Counted from the stretch's first letter, positions 45,531-57,194 are shown. The stretch is 64,000 nt of DNA from Dermacentor variabilis (GCF_050947875.1 NC_134569.1:204160127-204224126); one strand, 5' to 3'. Program-made: numbers and translations. Notes: generated by a model from the letters alone, not told the origin.

Positions 45531-46525
45531 ATCACTGTTCATCACTATCGTCTTCCGCTCTTTAAAAGGTGGTAGAAACGGCTACTTCAGAAGTGGTGGC
45601 GGTGGGAAGCCTGTCCCCCGACCTCTCGATGTTTGTCACTGGAGCTCCGCCCGGGTCGCCGCATACCACAGGCGACCTCCGTCATATCCCAAGACGAACA
45701 ACCACCTTCCACAGCACATTCCAGAGAACGAAAGACGACGCGCCTAAGATGATGACATATGTACAGATGAAGACGAGGGCAGTTATGAACAGTGCTCCCA
45801 ACATATATGTAGCTTGAGATAACCTATTGAAAGCACAAGTAAAAATTGTCGCACGAACCACCAGAAATGATTGTCAAAGTCAGCGATAGCTTTCTTGTGT
45901 TATCTGCTGCATATTCCCATTTCATGCGTGAATCACAAAGCATTTTGGGAACATCAGCAGACACGAAGTGGTGAACCACAATGCCGTAATGATATCACGA
46001 CACAGTAACAACCCGGAGCAACTCGGGAGTAACCCACCCTATCCCTAATATCCTGGCTGCAACTCCGTTGCAATGATTATTCATCAAGTGGCCTCGCTCA
46101 ACGCGGAGCTGCGTGTTCCGGATGGGGCGCTGTTGCTTTGACATATGTTTACGGCTGCATACCCTTCGCGTCACCTTGACAGATCCACTCTGGGGGAACG
46201 GCCAAGAATGGGCACGTACCGATACAGCATATGCTAATCTATCTCTTCTGGCACATATCCAGTGACCCACGTTGTCTGCTCGGCAAGCCAGCCTGCCGGC
46301 CCTTGCTTTGTACCCAGGCGGCTAGACAACTTGGGTCGCTGGGTATGCATGTGCCGCTGTTTATTCTGTGAGACCGTCCAGTTACCCGAAGTGGCCGAAG
46401 CAGCTAAAGAGATCTGTCGCTTTCATTGGCGGTGCCAAAATCCGACGCTTTGTGTCCGCCGGCAGTAATGTGCGCGATACCAGCGTCCCACGTGCAGACA
46501 CTTTCTGACGTATACACGTACTCAC
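45529..46525 (-). other. Granulin intron, part right of Gypsy-3
   Basis: Intron DNA without a recognised feature. The donor GTGAGT of the upstream granulin exon is at 46525..46520. Confidence 0.6.
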
Positions 46526-46831
46526 CGTCGGATGTGCTCATCGTGCCTGGCAACTTCGCCCGGGGCCCCCTCCGGGCGGGAACGGGACGCAGCCGGCTGG
46601 ATGCGCAGGTACCGCTGCGTGGTGGACGCTTTGCCTGCTGGAGCGTGGGCATGCAGATGCCCCAGCGCGGCTCGCAGCGGTAGCCGGCGGCGCAGCAGCT
46701 GCCATCGGCGCAGCACACCTGGCCGTACTCGTACGGGCAGCAGGAGTACGTTCCCACCGGGTACTCGGGCGTGTGGCAGCAGCTATTGCCGGCGGGGCAC
46801 GTGGTGTGGTCCTGGCACTCGACGGTCTGCT
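46526..46831 (-). CDS. Granulin-domain exon (upstream of the pair)
   Basis: The exon is 306 bases, preceded by an acceptor (TACCGTGCCCAG) and closed by donor GTGAGT, entering and leaving in phase 1 like the exon at 38083..38385. It encodes one full 12-cysteine granulin domain: CQDHTTC, GNSCC, YSCC, QVCC, SCC, GYRC and GIC. A basic, Pro/Arg-rich linker then runs to the donor. Splicing to the downstream exon keeps the frame. Earlier exons, including any signal peptide, were not found in the window. The second open strand here is a mirror of high GC. Confidence 0.85.
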
Positions 46832-47111
46832 CTGGGCACGGTAACGGTGCAGAAGAAGACGCAAACAGTTCCTTCCTGAAGTCCGCTGAGCGGAGCCCAG
46901 CCCTGCCATTTATATGTGCTGAAATAGTCCCTGCGATTCTCTCCTCGGTGATTTTTCAGCTACAATTCTGTAAATGCGTGGTCAGCGTAGGCGAAGTTGC
47001 TGAAAAAAATATATAAGTTTAGGTGTTTGTCAAGCAACTCCGCGGCACCACATTGCATAAATTGCTGAAACATAATTTAGCTAGGTAATGTTGTAGGCTA
47101 GTTGGTGAGAC
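46832..47111 (-). other. Intron upstream of the granulin exon
   Basis: No further granulin exon was recognised up to 48 kb. Confidence 0.45.
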
Positions 47112-47207
47112 ATAGTGAATGCAACCGCTACAGCCACAGGATGGAGGGAAACGGCCGTGTGTTGTCGTCTCCCTCCGTCCTGGTTCTGTAGCGGTTTCAT
47201 TCACTAT
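47112..47207. repeat. Hairpin element, 38 bp arms
   Basis: The arms 47112..47149 and 47170..47207 (ATAGTGAATG at the tips, CCGCTACAG inside, GGAGGGA at the base of the loop) pair with a few mismatches over a 20-base loop. It is non-coding and MITE-like. Confidence 0.7.
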
Positions 47208-48050
47208 TTTTTTTTTAAACAAACTATTCGAGCTAGTGCCTGACTTTACTTCGATCAAGGTGTGGCGCTAGTTTGCACTTGGCAGTATACTATCCATGAC
47301 TTGCTGTACATTCTCCAGGAAAAAAATAATCCACGAAACAGACACCGATTAAAATTTTCAACCATACAGATCTCGCAGTCACACACTTCATTACTCTTCC
47401 TATCGCAATGTGATTGAAGTGGGGAATAAACTACCACACGCTATTGTTGCACTAAAAGATGTCGATGGATATTAACATGCTGTGGAAGCGCAGTTATGTG
47501 AATTTCTGTTGTTATTTTGATGAGCCAATCAATATATATGATTTGATAAACGTGACTGTTTTGTCCTCTCTGGCGCAAGAACAATCCTAGGGTCTGAGTG
47601 CTGGCGCACGCATACATTAAAGACAAAAACAAGAAATCAAAAACAAAAATCTACAGGAGAATGCAAGCAAAAGAAAAGGAAGAAGGAAAATATAAGCAAA
47701 GCCCTGAGAACAAGGCATATTACGAGAAAGAAAACAATGAATAAAAAGAACAATTACGAAGAGTGCACATACAACAAAACGCAAGGTAAACAAAAAAGAA
47801 AAAAGGAGGAGAAAGGCAGTTGAACAATGCGTCAAATTTTTATAGACTGAGTATTGGTGATGACCGGCAGGAACATGAAAAGGTCTACGTTCTCTGATGA
47901 TCTTGCACGGAATGCGGAACATAATACAGTTGAGGAGTTCGGTGCAGGTGAGTAGCCCGTGAAGGAATTTGAAAAGAAACAGAAGGTCAGCGCGATTACG
48001 TCGGCAGCGAAGGCAAATAACTGCGACAGTGCTATAACAAGACCTAGTGT
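47208..48050. other. AT-rich spacer
   Basis: No gene was recognised. The long minus-strand open frame here owes its length to the AAT repeat that follows. Confidence 0.45.
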
Positions 48051-48052
48051 TC

Positions 48053-48137
<85 letters not shown>

Positions 48138-48160
48138 TAACAATAATAATAATAATAATC
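48051..48160. repeat. AAT microsatellite
   Basis: About 27 AAT units in a row are followed by interrupted units. Translated, this gives runs of Asn or Ile, explaining the 227-codon and 70-codon open frames across it. Confidence 0.95.
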
Positions 48161-48269
48161 AAAAACCATGACACCTGAAACAAGAGCGAGCGAGAGCTGA
48201 CGCGAGGAGACAAGAGTACGAAACGAGTGGTCCGGCTAAGGCCAGTACGCGTCGAGAAGTTGGGCGGAC

Positions 48270-48456
48270 CCGCGTGACAACAGCTTCCTGCGGCGCACAC
48301 GTCACTGAATGGGCCAGTCTCATTGGTTTCCGCCGTTCGCGGTCGCGTCTTTCATCTCCTGCTCCGCGTTCACTCTCACCTTTCGCTGTGCTCGTTCGCT
48401 CGGTTACACCGCCGTTCACCGCAGGAACGGGCACCTAAGAGCTGCACTCAAAAATC
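48270..48456 (+). repeat. Dispersed repeat family, copy 3
   Basis: The right half matches copies at 331..612 and 9456..9857: CTCCGCGTTCACTCT, CGCTCGGTTACACCG and the right end GGGCACCTAAGAGCTGCACTC, followed by A residues. The left end is uncertain. Confidence 0.5.
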
Positions 48457-49187
48457 TGAGGACAACCACTGATGATTTGTGAACGTGAAAGCATTATAGT
48501 CCAATTGAACGCTGCTGAGCGATCCTTCGAGTTTTCAGCTGCGAGCAATGTTTTCGTTAATAATCAAACCAGCCGCTGTGTTTTGGGAGAGTTGTCGACA
48601 ATGGTGGCTTTCCCTGCCCGCCTCTTCGCTCGTTTTGCTGCGTTCTTCCGCTCCCTTACTTGGTCTGCGGTGTATTGGCGTGTACGGCCGCGCTTCGGTA
48701 CTGCCGAGGTTGCGGCCGCCGCCAGACTCCATAGCGGTAAGTGCGGCCGAGCCAGCAAGCAGCCTGCGGTGCCAACGCCGTATGCCACCGACATGGGAAG
48801 TTAGGTGCCTTTTCTTTCGCTTCTGCAGACGTCGCCGGCTTTTTCACTCAATTAGCAATTTCATGCTTTTGCGTCAACATTATGCTGTGCAAGGACACTA
48901 TCTGGCAGTAGGGCACTGCTCGGCTATGGCTAGGTATTTTAAGTCTAAGCGCTGCGGCGGAAAAGTTGGCAATGTAAGTGCACAAGAGGCAGACGAGTGA
49001 GCATATTTAGGCGCACTATAATTCCCTTCAGCCAGGCAAGCGCATATAACGAAACTTTTATACATTAGGATGGTCACCTGCAGACCAATATGCAAACGGC
49101 AGAGTTAAGTGAGAAGAGGCGGGAAGACTAGTAGATCAAGTAGCAGCTCAGATCAAGTAGATTAGTAGCAGTGCCTTAACGCTGTTC
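48457..49187. other. Spacer and possible CR1 5' UTR
   Basis: A GC-rich patch at 48590..48790 has open frames in several registers, one of them basic (about 48600..48690, minus). None is recognised. A doubled GATCAAGTAG word at about 49133..49160 sits just before the CR1 ORF1 and may be part of the element's 5' end. Confidence 0.35.
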
Positions 49188-49202
49188 TTGCTGATTATTT
49201 TC

Positions 49203-49938
49203 ATGTCGTTTTTTTCGCTGTTACTCCTACTTTCCGGTGATATAGAACGTAACCCCGGTCCAGATACTGCAGCTATCCTCGCAGAGCTAAAGAAGATATC
49301 TACTGGCCAGTCCAAGCTTACTTCTGAAGATCTAAAATCTCAGTTATTAGCGACAGACAGAAATGTATCTGACCTAGGCAAACGTATGGCCGAACTTGAG
49401 AGCCATTACGAAAGCCTTGTAACACTTAAAACAGACACAGAAGTTCTCCGCGCCGAAGCAACTAAAGCCACTCGCTTAATTTCAGAACTAGAAGCACGTT
49501 TTGATGATGCCGAAAACCGAACGCGACAACTTGGTATTCTAAGGACTCCCAGAAACTACACCTGAATTGTACGCACAATCAGAACAACTCATCATTAAAG
49601 ATTGCCGCGAGCGTTTAGATATACACATCGACACAAAAGAGATAGAGCGCGCCCATCGTCTCGGACGTCATTTGAACGACAAACCCCGTCCAATAATAAC
49701 AAAATTCACATTTTTCAAATTAAAAGAAACTGTCCTGTCTAGTGCCCGGAAACTAAAATGTACCAATTATAGTATTGGCGAAGATTTTTCTCGTGCAGTT
49801 CGAATAGCTCGCAGCCAGCTCGTTGCATTTGCCAGAAAGCAATCTGCCCCATTTAATCTGAGCTACGAAACCCTGCACATCGGACCGAAGCGTTACGTGT
49901 TTGATAGCGTATCTGAAACTGTAAGAGAAGTGTTATAG
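49203..49938 (+). pseudogene. CR1 ORF1 with 2A-like start (one frameshift)
   Basis: From ATG 49203 the protein begins MSFFSLLLLLSGDIERNPGP: a hydrophobic, signal-like segment joined to a 2A-type ribosome-skipping motif. A helical, probably coiled-coil region follows to about 49545 (heptad-like Leu and charged residues). A +1 shift then moves the frame, and the C-terminal nucleic-acid-binding part continues to 49938 (ERAHRLGR, KPRPIITKFTFFKLKETVL). It would bind element RNA. Apart from the shift the ORF is open. Confidence 0.75.
49236..49262 (+). promoter_or_regulatory. 2A-type ribosome-skipping motif
   Basis: GDIERNPGP matches the D(V/I)ExNPGP consensus with the break expected between Gly and the last Pro. 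It is preceded by a Leu-rich helix, as in known 2A sequences. 2A-like sequences occur in some non-LTR retrotransposons, including CR1-type elements of sea urchins. The released upstream peptide would be only about 19 residues and signal-like. Confidence 0.7.
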
Positions 49939-49959
49939 TAATCGTCCGCCAGGAAAAAT

Positions 49960-52777
49960 GTGATTACCCGCCCCCAAACCATGCCAAGAAATAATCTTTC
50001 ATTATCTGTCATATTGACAAATATTCGCAGTTTCCTACCTAAGCGTGAACTCGTGTCTAACATCATGATTTCTTCAAACAGCAGCATACTTATACTAACC
50101 GAAACGTGGCTTACCCCTGATGTCACTGATACAGAAGTACTTGCTGACTTGGCAGGTTTCCAAGTTTTCAGAAATGACCGCAGATGCACTCGAGGGGGCG
50201 GTGTCTTGATTGCTGTGGGCCCTAATTTATCGTGTACACCATGAGACATCGTCTCTGATCTAGAAATGTTATGGTTAATGTTTCGTTCATCGGCGCAATC
50301 CGTCTTGCTTGTTGTTTGCTACAGGGCGCCGCATACTTCACTTAACTTTTCAAGTGAGCTGAACAATATTCTGAGTGATCTCGGTACTGCACATCCAAAT
50401 TCACATATATTACTATTCGGAGATTTTAATTATCCCGATATCGACTAGCAGACACTAGCTCCCTCAGGTGCGAACCACAGAGAATTAAAGGATTTTATAG
50501 AAGTATGTTTGAATACCAATCTCACTCAGTTAGTAAGGGAACCAACGCGTGTTGCTGGCGTCAGTGCTAGTATCTTGGATCTTATACTAACTGCGAACCC
50601 TGAGAGCTTATCACATATAACTTACCTTCAAGAAATTAGTGATCACAAAGTTATCCACGTCGAGTTTTTGTTCTGCCTTGAACGTAAGAAAACGTAAGAA
50701 AAACGTAAGGAAACAATCCTTCTATATGAAAAAGTAACTATGACGCAATTAACAACGAGCTTAGAATTTTTTCTATTTCTTTGAAGCCCAATTTCACAGC
50801 ATGCCTCTCCAGGAGATCTGGGAGGTATTCAAATACAACATACAGAACTTGGCCAACAAATTCATTCCTAAAATTACTTTCCGTGAAAACCACCAAAAGA
50901 CACGGTTCACTAAGACACTAAAAACATTAGAAGGCAGAAAAAAGCGCTTTTTTCGTGCTGCTAAGGTGAGAGCCTCGTCTAATGCGTGGCAGCGGTACTA
51001 TACTGCCGAGAATGCTTACCTGATTGCTGTGAGAAAGGCTAAGTTCAAATTTTTCAACAATGATTTGACAAAATTGTTAAATGATAACCCGAGAAAATTT
51101 TGGAAGGTCATCAACCCTATCGAATCGCGCGCTATCACTGTGACCAACGAATTGGGATAAACTGTCGGGGACCTCGAATGCGCTAACGCCTTTAACATTG
51201 CTTTTAGCACAGTTTTCACAAAAGAACCCAGCACATCTCTGCCTACGACACCGGCTAGAACTCCGTCTACTATGCCTGCTATCACAATAACTAATGATGG
51301 AATTTTATCTTTGTTAGATAACATTAAGCTTTCTTCATCGACAGGCGTTGACGAAATCAATTCCAAGCTGTTAAAGAACACTAGACATACCATTACTGCG
51401 TATCTTTGTATTTTGTTTTCTCGTTCACTCTCTGTAGGTCCTTTTCCAACTGATTGGAAAATGGGGAAGGTTGTTCCTGTCTACAAACCTGGTAAAAAAG
51501 ATTCCCCACTAAATTACCGTCCCATATCATTAACAAGCGTCCCGTGCAAAATCATGGAGCATGTCATTTATTCTAATATCATGGCATTTCTCGATAAAAA
51601 TAACTTTTTTCATCCATCTCAGCATGGCTTTCGAAAGGGCTTCTCATGCGAGACCCAACTGGCCATTTTCATTCATGACTTGCATGTTAACCTCGACACC
51701 AACATACTAACTGATGCCATTTTCTTAGATTACTCAAAAGCGTTTGATAAAGTGCCGCATCAACGATTACCTTTAAAGCTAAGCCAGTTAAGCCTGGACC
51801 ACAACATTCTTATTTGGATCAAGGAATTCTTGTCTAACCGGTCCCAACACGTCCTTGTTAATAATCATACCTCTGACCATGTTCCTGTAACATCTGGTGT
51901 ACCCCAAGGTTCTGTTCTCGGTCCTCTCCTATTTCTAATATATATTAACGACTTGCCTCAACATTTATCTTGCCAAATCCGAATGTTCGCTGACGACTGT
52001 GTAATTTACCGATCGGTTTCTGACCACTGCGACGCAGCAAAACTTCAGCATGATCTAGACCGTGTCCAGGAATGGTGCGACCGCTGGCTAAGGACCCTTA
52101 GTCCGACTAAATGTAAACTTATTTCCATTACTCGCCAAAAGCACCCCGTTACATTCCCGTGCATAATTGCTAACGAACCTATACAAGCAGTAACATCGTT
52201 CAAATACTTAGGCGTTACTTTGTCCGTTGATCTCTCATGGCATGCACGTACTACAAAGATCATATCATCGGCAAATAGAACTCTCGGTTTTCTGAAGCGT
52301 CACCTTCGTAACGCTCCCCAAGACGTTAAATTACTAGCCTATAAGTCACTTATCTGTTCAAAACTAGAGTATGCGTCAACCATATGGTCCCCACATCAAG
52401 CATGCCTCGTAGATGACCTTGAATCGGTACAAAATCGTGCTGCCAGATTCGTTCACTCATCTTATTCTTACGAAGTCATTGTTACCACCCTCAAAGCGGA
52501 ATCTGGGCTGCAAGCTTTATCCCTCCGCCAACGCATAGCAACACTTTGTCTATTCTATAAGCTTTACCATTCATCACCTAACAGTGTCCCTTACATAACA
52601 CCGCCCGCATACATATCTCCTCGCACTGGTCACCAACTGCAAGTTTCCCGTACACCTATGAGAACTGTTAACTTTTCAGCATCTTTTTTTCCTCGTGCAG
52701 CCAAAGACTGGAACAGCCTTCCTCGCAATATCGTCGTTCTCACCTGTCCATCATCTTTTTCTGCCAATGTGACTTAG
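49960..52777 (+). pseudogene. CR1 ORF2: endonuclease and RT (broken)
   Basis: The AP endonuclease part shows LTNIRSFLPKR, LTETWLTPD, GGGVLIAV, LLFGDFNYPDID and SDHKVIHVEF, with stops at 50242, 50446 and near 50695 and a frameshift after it. The RT part has one more stop at 51158, then is open from 51161 to 52777: [63 protein letters not shown] and FADD near 51983. The C-terminal block is [12 protein letters not shown]. Endonuclease lesions preclude insertion by this copy. Confidence 0.85.
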
Positions 52778-52863
52778 TACCTGTTGTCACAAATTTGAGT
52801 GTTTTATTTTTGATGTACACCCACACCATATGTAATACCCCCTAGTGGGGTCTTTAAGGTAAA

Positions 52864-53234
52864 TAAATGAAATGAAGTGAAAAAGGAATGAACGCGACGC
52901 GACCACGAAAAGACAAGACCCACAAGCGCTGTTTTTCAAATGAAGCTTTAATAAGAACACGTGAGAAATGCATACAACGCGGAACGGCACCAGAAAGAGA
53001 CTGAAGAAAACAACCAAGCCTTTTACAAACGGACCTATACACGAAGCACATGGGGTGAAATACGATTCACATACGCTGCTTCATCCTCTGTTCGCGAAAC
53101 GGAGGACTCACTCAAACGTACATGCGCGTACTTATGAATATATGTTTCAGCAAATCTCATGGGTTCGCGATCTTCGTGTCTCGTGACTATAACCGCACTG
53201 TGGAAAATTGAGGGCGCATCCACACGAGCGACGA
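52864..53234. other. Unassigned spacer
   Basis: The segment is A-rich on the plus strand with no conserved frame. It separates the CR1 tail from the 3' end of the minus-strand I-clade LINE. Confidence 0.4.
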
Positions 53235-54041
53235 TTGAATTGAATGCGTGTTGTTTAGTGGCGCAAGGGCCAGGCATGGCCAAGGAGCGCCATGCCACTG
53301 TTAGTAACTTCGCAGTGGTGCGATGAATTCTGAGTAGATGAGACATGGGTGTAAATGGGGCCTAAAATTAGTCGCTGTAAGGTGCGTAAAATTTGAATGT
53401 AATAAGATTATGGCAATGACTACTGAGGTGTACTATGAACATGGAGAATGCATTGCGAAAGAATGGAATTGCGGAAGATATGCCAGATGCAAGAATTGGG
53501 AAGAAGCACTACTGCCTAAACAGCGCCCTTGAAACACAAGGGTCTGAAGGTATGTGCTATACAAAACTAATATCAAAGCAGCATATCTTCTGGAGAGAGG
53601 ATGCGCTATCAACTTATTGGGCTTATAACATGTATGACAACATAATTCAAGAAAGCGAGGACTTCTTTGATGTTAAAAGCGGTTCTTTACCAAAGAACGT
53701 AGCCGGATGATGTTTCTTCCTCTCTCTTCCGGTTTCTCGACACTCGAGGAAGACGTGGAGGACAGTCAGCCAATCACCACATCTATCACCACAAGGCATT
53801 GTTACCGCTCAGCAGAAAGTTGTGATTGCCATATGTGTGTCCTATTCTGAGACGACACAATAGGACATCTGTCTTCATGTTTTCATAGTTTCATACTTAA
53901 TCCGGTGAAGCTTATTGCTCGTTTCAGCATCCCACAAACATTGCCAGTAGCTGCGCAGTTTGGTCCGCATGGAAGGCTTCATTTCTGTGGCAGGGGCAGC
54001 ACGAGAACGATTAATATTTTGCAATGCTATTGATTCATTTG
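53235..54041 (-). mobile_element. I-clade LINE C-terminus and 3' UTR (host of nested cluster)
   Basis: The minus strand reads NRSRAAPATEMKPSMRTKL, RSYWQCLWDAETSNKLHRI, then CGDWLTVLHVFLEC and a 3' UTR that aligns with 7095..7640, ending in GGCATGGCGCTCC and TTGCGCCACTAAACA. This is the 3' part of the element whose RNase H is at 57460..58247 and RT at 62712..64000. The RTE insertion separates it from them. Confidence 0.75.
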
Positions 54042-54139
54042 GGAGTCAATCAATCAAATGAATCAATAGCATTGCAAGGTATTAATCGTTCTCCTTGCTG
54101 CCCCTGCCACAGAAATGAAGCCTTTCATGTGGACCAAAC
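53958..54139. repeat. 84 bp inverted repeat at the RTE 5' junction
   Basis: The arm 53958..54041 belongs to the minus-strand LINE. The arm 54055..54139 is its inverted copy with about five differences, separated by 13 bases. The second arm joins directly to RTE sequence at about 54143. It looks like a target inversion copied during RTE integration. Confidence 0.8.
54025..54035. repeat. RTE target duplication, left copy
   Basis: TGCTATTGATT here recurs at 57448..57458 at the other side of the RTE insertion, and both copies lie in the coding sequence of the I-clade LINE. Confidence 0.65.
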
Positions 54140-54398
54140 AGTGGGGTTGAAGATTAATATACAGAAGACAAAGATAATGATGAATAGCCGGGCAAAGTAA
54201 CAACAGTTCAGGAGCGCCGTTCAGCCTCTAGAATCTGTGAAGGAGTACGTTTACCTAGGTCAATTAATCACAGGGAACCCTGATCATGAGAAGGACATTC
54301 ATAGAAGAATAAAAATGGGTTGGATCGCATACGGCAGACATTCTCAGCTCCTGACTAGAAGCTTACCATTATCATTGAAAACGAAGGTGCACAATCAG

Positions 54399-56747
54399 GC
54401 AGGCACGTACCTAGGGGGAGGGGGAGTGGCCCGGCCCCCCCTCCCCGAAATTAAGCGGCATACCCCCGCCCACGCCACCAATCCTCACACACATTCCTAA
54501 AGCGCCGCCAAATCAATTTTGAGACTTGACAGCTTGACATTTTGCTGCCCTTTTCACTCCTTTTGTATGACGGAATTTATCGGCATCTCCTGGGGTGTGA
54601 AGGCCAGTTTTCTCATTGATTCGGTGCCCGCGCGATTAACTCGAGATGCGTTCAGCTGTCACCATCTATTCAACAGTCACGCGCATGGCTGTTGCTTCGT
54701 TAGTTCAACCTTCTTTGTTTAGACTGATCCAGAGGCCAGGAAAGGGATTCAGTTCGTAGTCAGATGGTCTGTATGTTTGAGGAACGAGTTGCAGCCGGAG
54801 AAAACGCCAGTTGAGCTTAACTTTTCCTTTTGCTTCATTATTACCTCGAGTGGCGGCTCGCCGCGACGCTGGCAGATCGTCGGAACCATATACACGCGAT
54901 TTGGGTTAAAATACAATTAAAATAATGCGAAACAGCGTCCACCATCAAACTCTGCAGTAACCCCTAAACCCATAAGCAATATGACTGTCACCAGTTACCT
55001 TGTCCGGTTTTTCCCTCACTGTACAGCACTTTTTGTGCAAAATTGGAAACTGGAAACAAGAGTCGCAAGGAGTTGAGAAATTAAGCCAACGCAACAGCCA
55101 AACAGGAAGGAAAAGCAAAATTAACAAATTTAACCATCGTTTATGAAAATATTTATGAATCAACATCTTTTTATTTAAAAAGGAAGTAGAGAAAACGCTG
55201 CCGGAAGTGGAGAACAATTCGGTGTATATTGAATGACACTTCTACAGTTATCAGTCGAGCCGCCTGATGTAGCCACTTGTCTGCTGTGCTTATGTAGGTG
55301 TTTTTCTAACCTTCCGCGGTGGGCGCAGTACGTCTAGGACCGCAGAGTCCTGTGCTCTACGCTGTTGTACGGGACTGGCGGCCACGCATCATTACGCAAC
55401 TTCCCAAATAACAATACGAGTCGGTTTTGGCACTCCATTTGGTAGAGCAGTAAACGAGAGATCCAAAAGAACTGCGATTGTTCCACAAATATATATTTCT
55501 CTATAATTTTTCCAGAGCTCAAAAAAGAAAAAAGACGCCACTATAGTGGGATACAACTTAAGTATGCAATGAGGCCCCGCGCACGCCCTCATAACCGCAA
55601 GCCACTACTCCTGCACACTAGGCTGCAAACAATTCGTACTTCAAAATTTTCCTGTTACACAAATGAAGCGGTAACCACAAAAATAAAATTATTAGCCTGT
55701 AATTTTATGTTTTCCTTCGCCTATTATAGTGGAGTGGAGAAAGCCTAATTCTTCATTGAAGTGAAATAAAATGCTTGCTTCGCTGCAACTCTTTAATGTC
55801 AAGTTTCACTTCAGTTGGCAGTGAAATTTCATGAGTGAAACTGGCTCAGCAGTGAAATGAACTATACCGCAAACTTTTGAAGATTTAATTAATTATGGAG
55901 TTTTATGTGCTAGAACCACGACCTGATATTGAGGCACGCCGTAATGGGGGACTCCGGAAATTTAGACCACCTGGGTTTCTTTAACGTGCACCTAAATCTA
56001 AGTATACGGATGTTTTCGCATTTCGTCCTCATCGATATGCGGCCGCCGTGGCCGGGATTCGATCCCGTGACTTCGTGCTTAGCAGCCCAACACCATAGCC
56101 GCTAAGGAACCATGGTGGGTAGACTTTTGAAGAGTGAAATGCTCAGACTCCATGCGCTCTGTCGATTTCTGTTGCACACCTCATTGCTTCCCTCGATGAA
56201 AATACTCTTCAAGAACAGCAGACGCTCCGGAGGTATCAAGTACGACGCCATTTTGAAAAGGCCGCTTGACGACGATTTCGTTTGCTTCTGTGATTCGCTG
56301 GCGGAGTAACACAACCCCGCGCGGTCTGTGTGCCTTGGTTTCCAACTGCTGTTTCCTTAAGTTGTATGCTACTATAGCAATCTACTATAGGGAAACGCCT
56401 TCGTCCTGCAGTGGACATAAAATGGGCTGATGATGATGATAGAAATATGTATTTTGCACTTTCGTTTGTTTACTTGTTCTTGGCAGTCTTCTTCCTGCGC
56501 TTCATTGCTGCGCGGGCCCATTCGATGTGGTTCCTCGTTTGCCAAGTAAAGAAGAGGTCTATCTCACAAGCGTACCACCTGTGAGATACACCTTATTTAA
56601 TTTCTCTTTTGCGGGTTTACGCGTCGTTATGGCGACTGGCGGGTGTTATTCACATTTGTACTAGTAAAGGTGCCCCCCTCATTTGCATAGAAAAGTTACC
56701 TTGGGTTGCCCCCCCACCCCCTGAAAAGAAATTCTGGGTACGTGCCT
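54399..56747. mobile_element. hAT-type DNA element, 8 bp target duplication
   Basis: ACAATCAG at 54391..54398 and 56748..56755 is an exact 8 bp duplication interrupting an RTE codon run (NQ before, NQC after). The inverted ends are AGGCACGTACC(T/C)AG, followed by G-rich DNA on both sides, as in hAT families. No transposase frame was found inside, so it is non-autonomous. It contains a Ruka copy at 55893..56121. Confidence 0.75.
55893..56121 (-). mobile_element. Ruka-like SINE copy 4, antisense
   Basis: The head at 56060..56121 (minus: CACCATGGTTCCTTAGCGGC A-box region, GGGATCGAATCCCGGCC B-box region) and the common body are well preserved, ending near TAATTAATTATGGAG. It lies inside the hAT element, giving a four-level nest. 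Confidence 0.85.
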
Positions 56748-56965
56748 ACAATCAGTGCATTTTACCAGTGCTGACATATGGGACAGAGACTTGGAGACTT
56801 ACAAAGAAGCTTGAGAACAAGTTAAGGACTGCGCAAAGAGCGATGGAACGAAGATTGCTAGGCATAACGTTAAAAGACAGAAAGACGGCGGTTTGGATCA
56901 GAGAGCAAACGGGTATGGACGAAATTCTAGTTGACATCAAGAAAAATAAAATGATGCTGGGCAGG

Positions 56966-57194
56966 GTACGTCCCTCACCAGCGAACGGGACTGGGATGAG
57001 GCCATATCTAGTACGGAACTCAAGCTCCAGTCCATGGCCGTCCAGAGGGCCCGTGAAAGCGGAGAGGCTTGGCCTGCCGATTCCGACATAGGAGCAGCCA
57101 GCGGTGAGCCGGGGCCCCAACGGGTCTCCACCGGTTAGTCCCTCAGGACCTCAATAAACGTTCATTGTCTATCTGTCTGTCTGTCTGCCTGTCT
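56966..57194 (+). mobile_element. Short LINE 3' end with TCTG tail
   Basis: GCTGG(G/A)CAGG at 56956..56965 and 57195..57204 flanks a 229-base insert. The insert encodes the last residues of a LINE ORF2 (LQSMAVQRARESGEAW) and ends in CAATAAACG followed by TCTG repeats. It interrupts the RTE frame. Confidence 0.7.

Larger units (their letters stand above)
49188..52863 (+). mobile_element. CR1-like LINE, nearly complete but mutated
   Basis: ORF1 (with an N-terminal 2A-like motif), ORF2 (endonuclease and RT, no RNase H) and a short 3' UTR end at AAATAAATGAAATGAAGTGA. The same 3' end (CCCCCTNGTGGGGTCTTTAAGG) recurs at about 63586..63640. A frameshift in ORF1 and several lesions in the endonuclease make this copy inactive, but the RT half is open for 501 codons. 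Confidence 0.85.

Noticed and set aside
46532..46879. Plus-strand 115-codon frame over the granulin exon
   Set aside because: A Cys/Arg-rich antisense shadow; the minus strand has the domain and splice sites.
47617..48300. 227-codon minus-strand open frame with a long isoleucine run
   Set aside because: Its length comes from the AAT microsatellite; the flanks have no family signature.
53435..53710. 91-codon plus-strand frame
   Set aside because: The DNA aligns in reverse with the 3' UTR of the I-clade LINE at 7110..7480.
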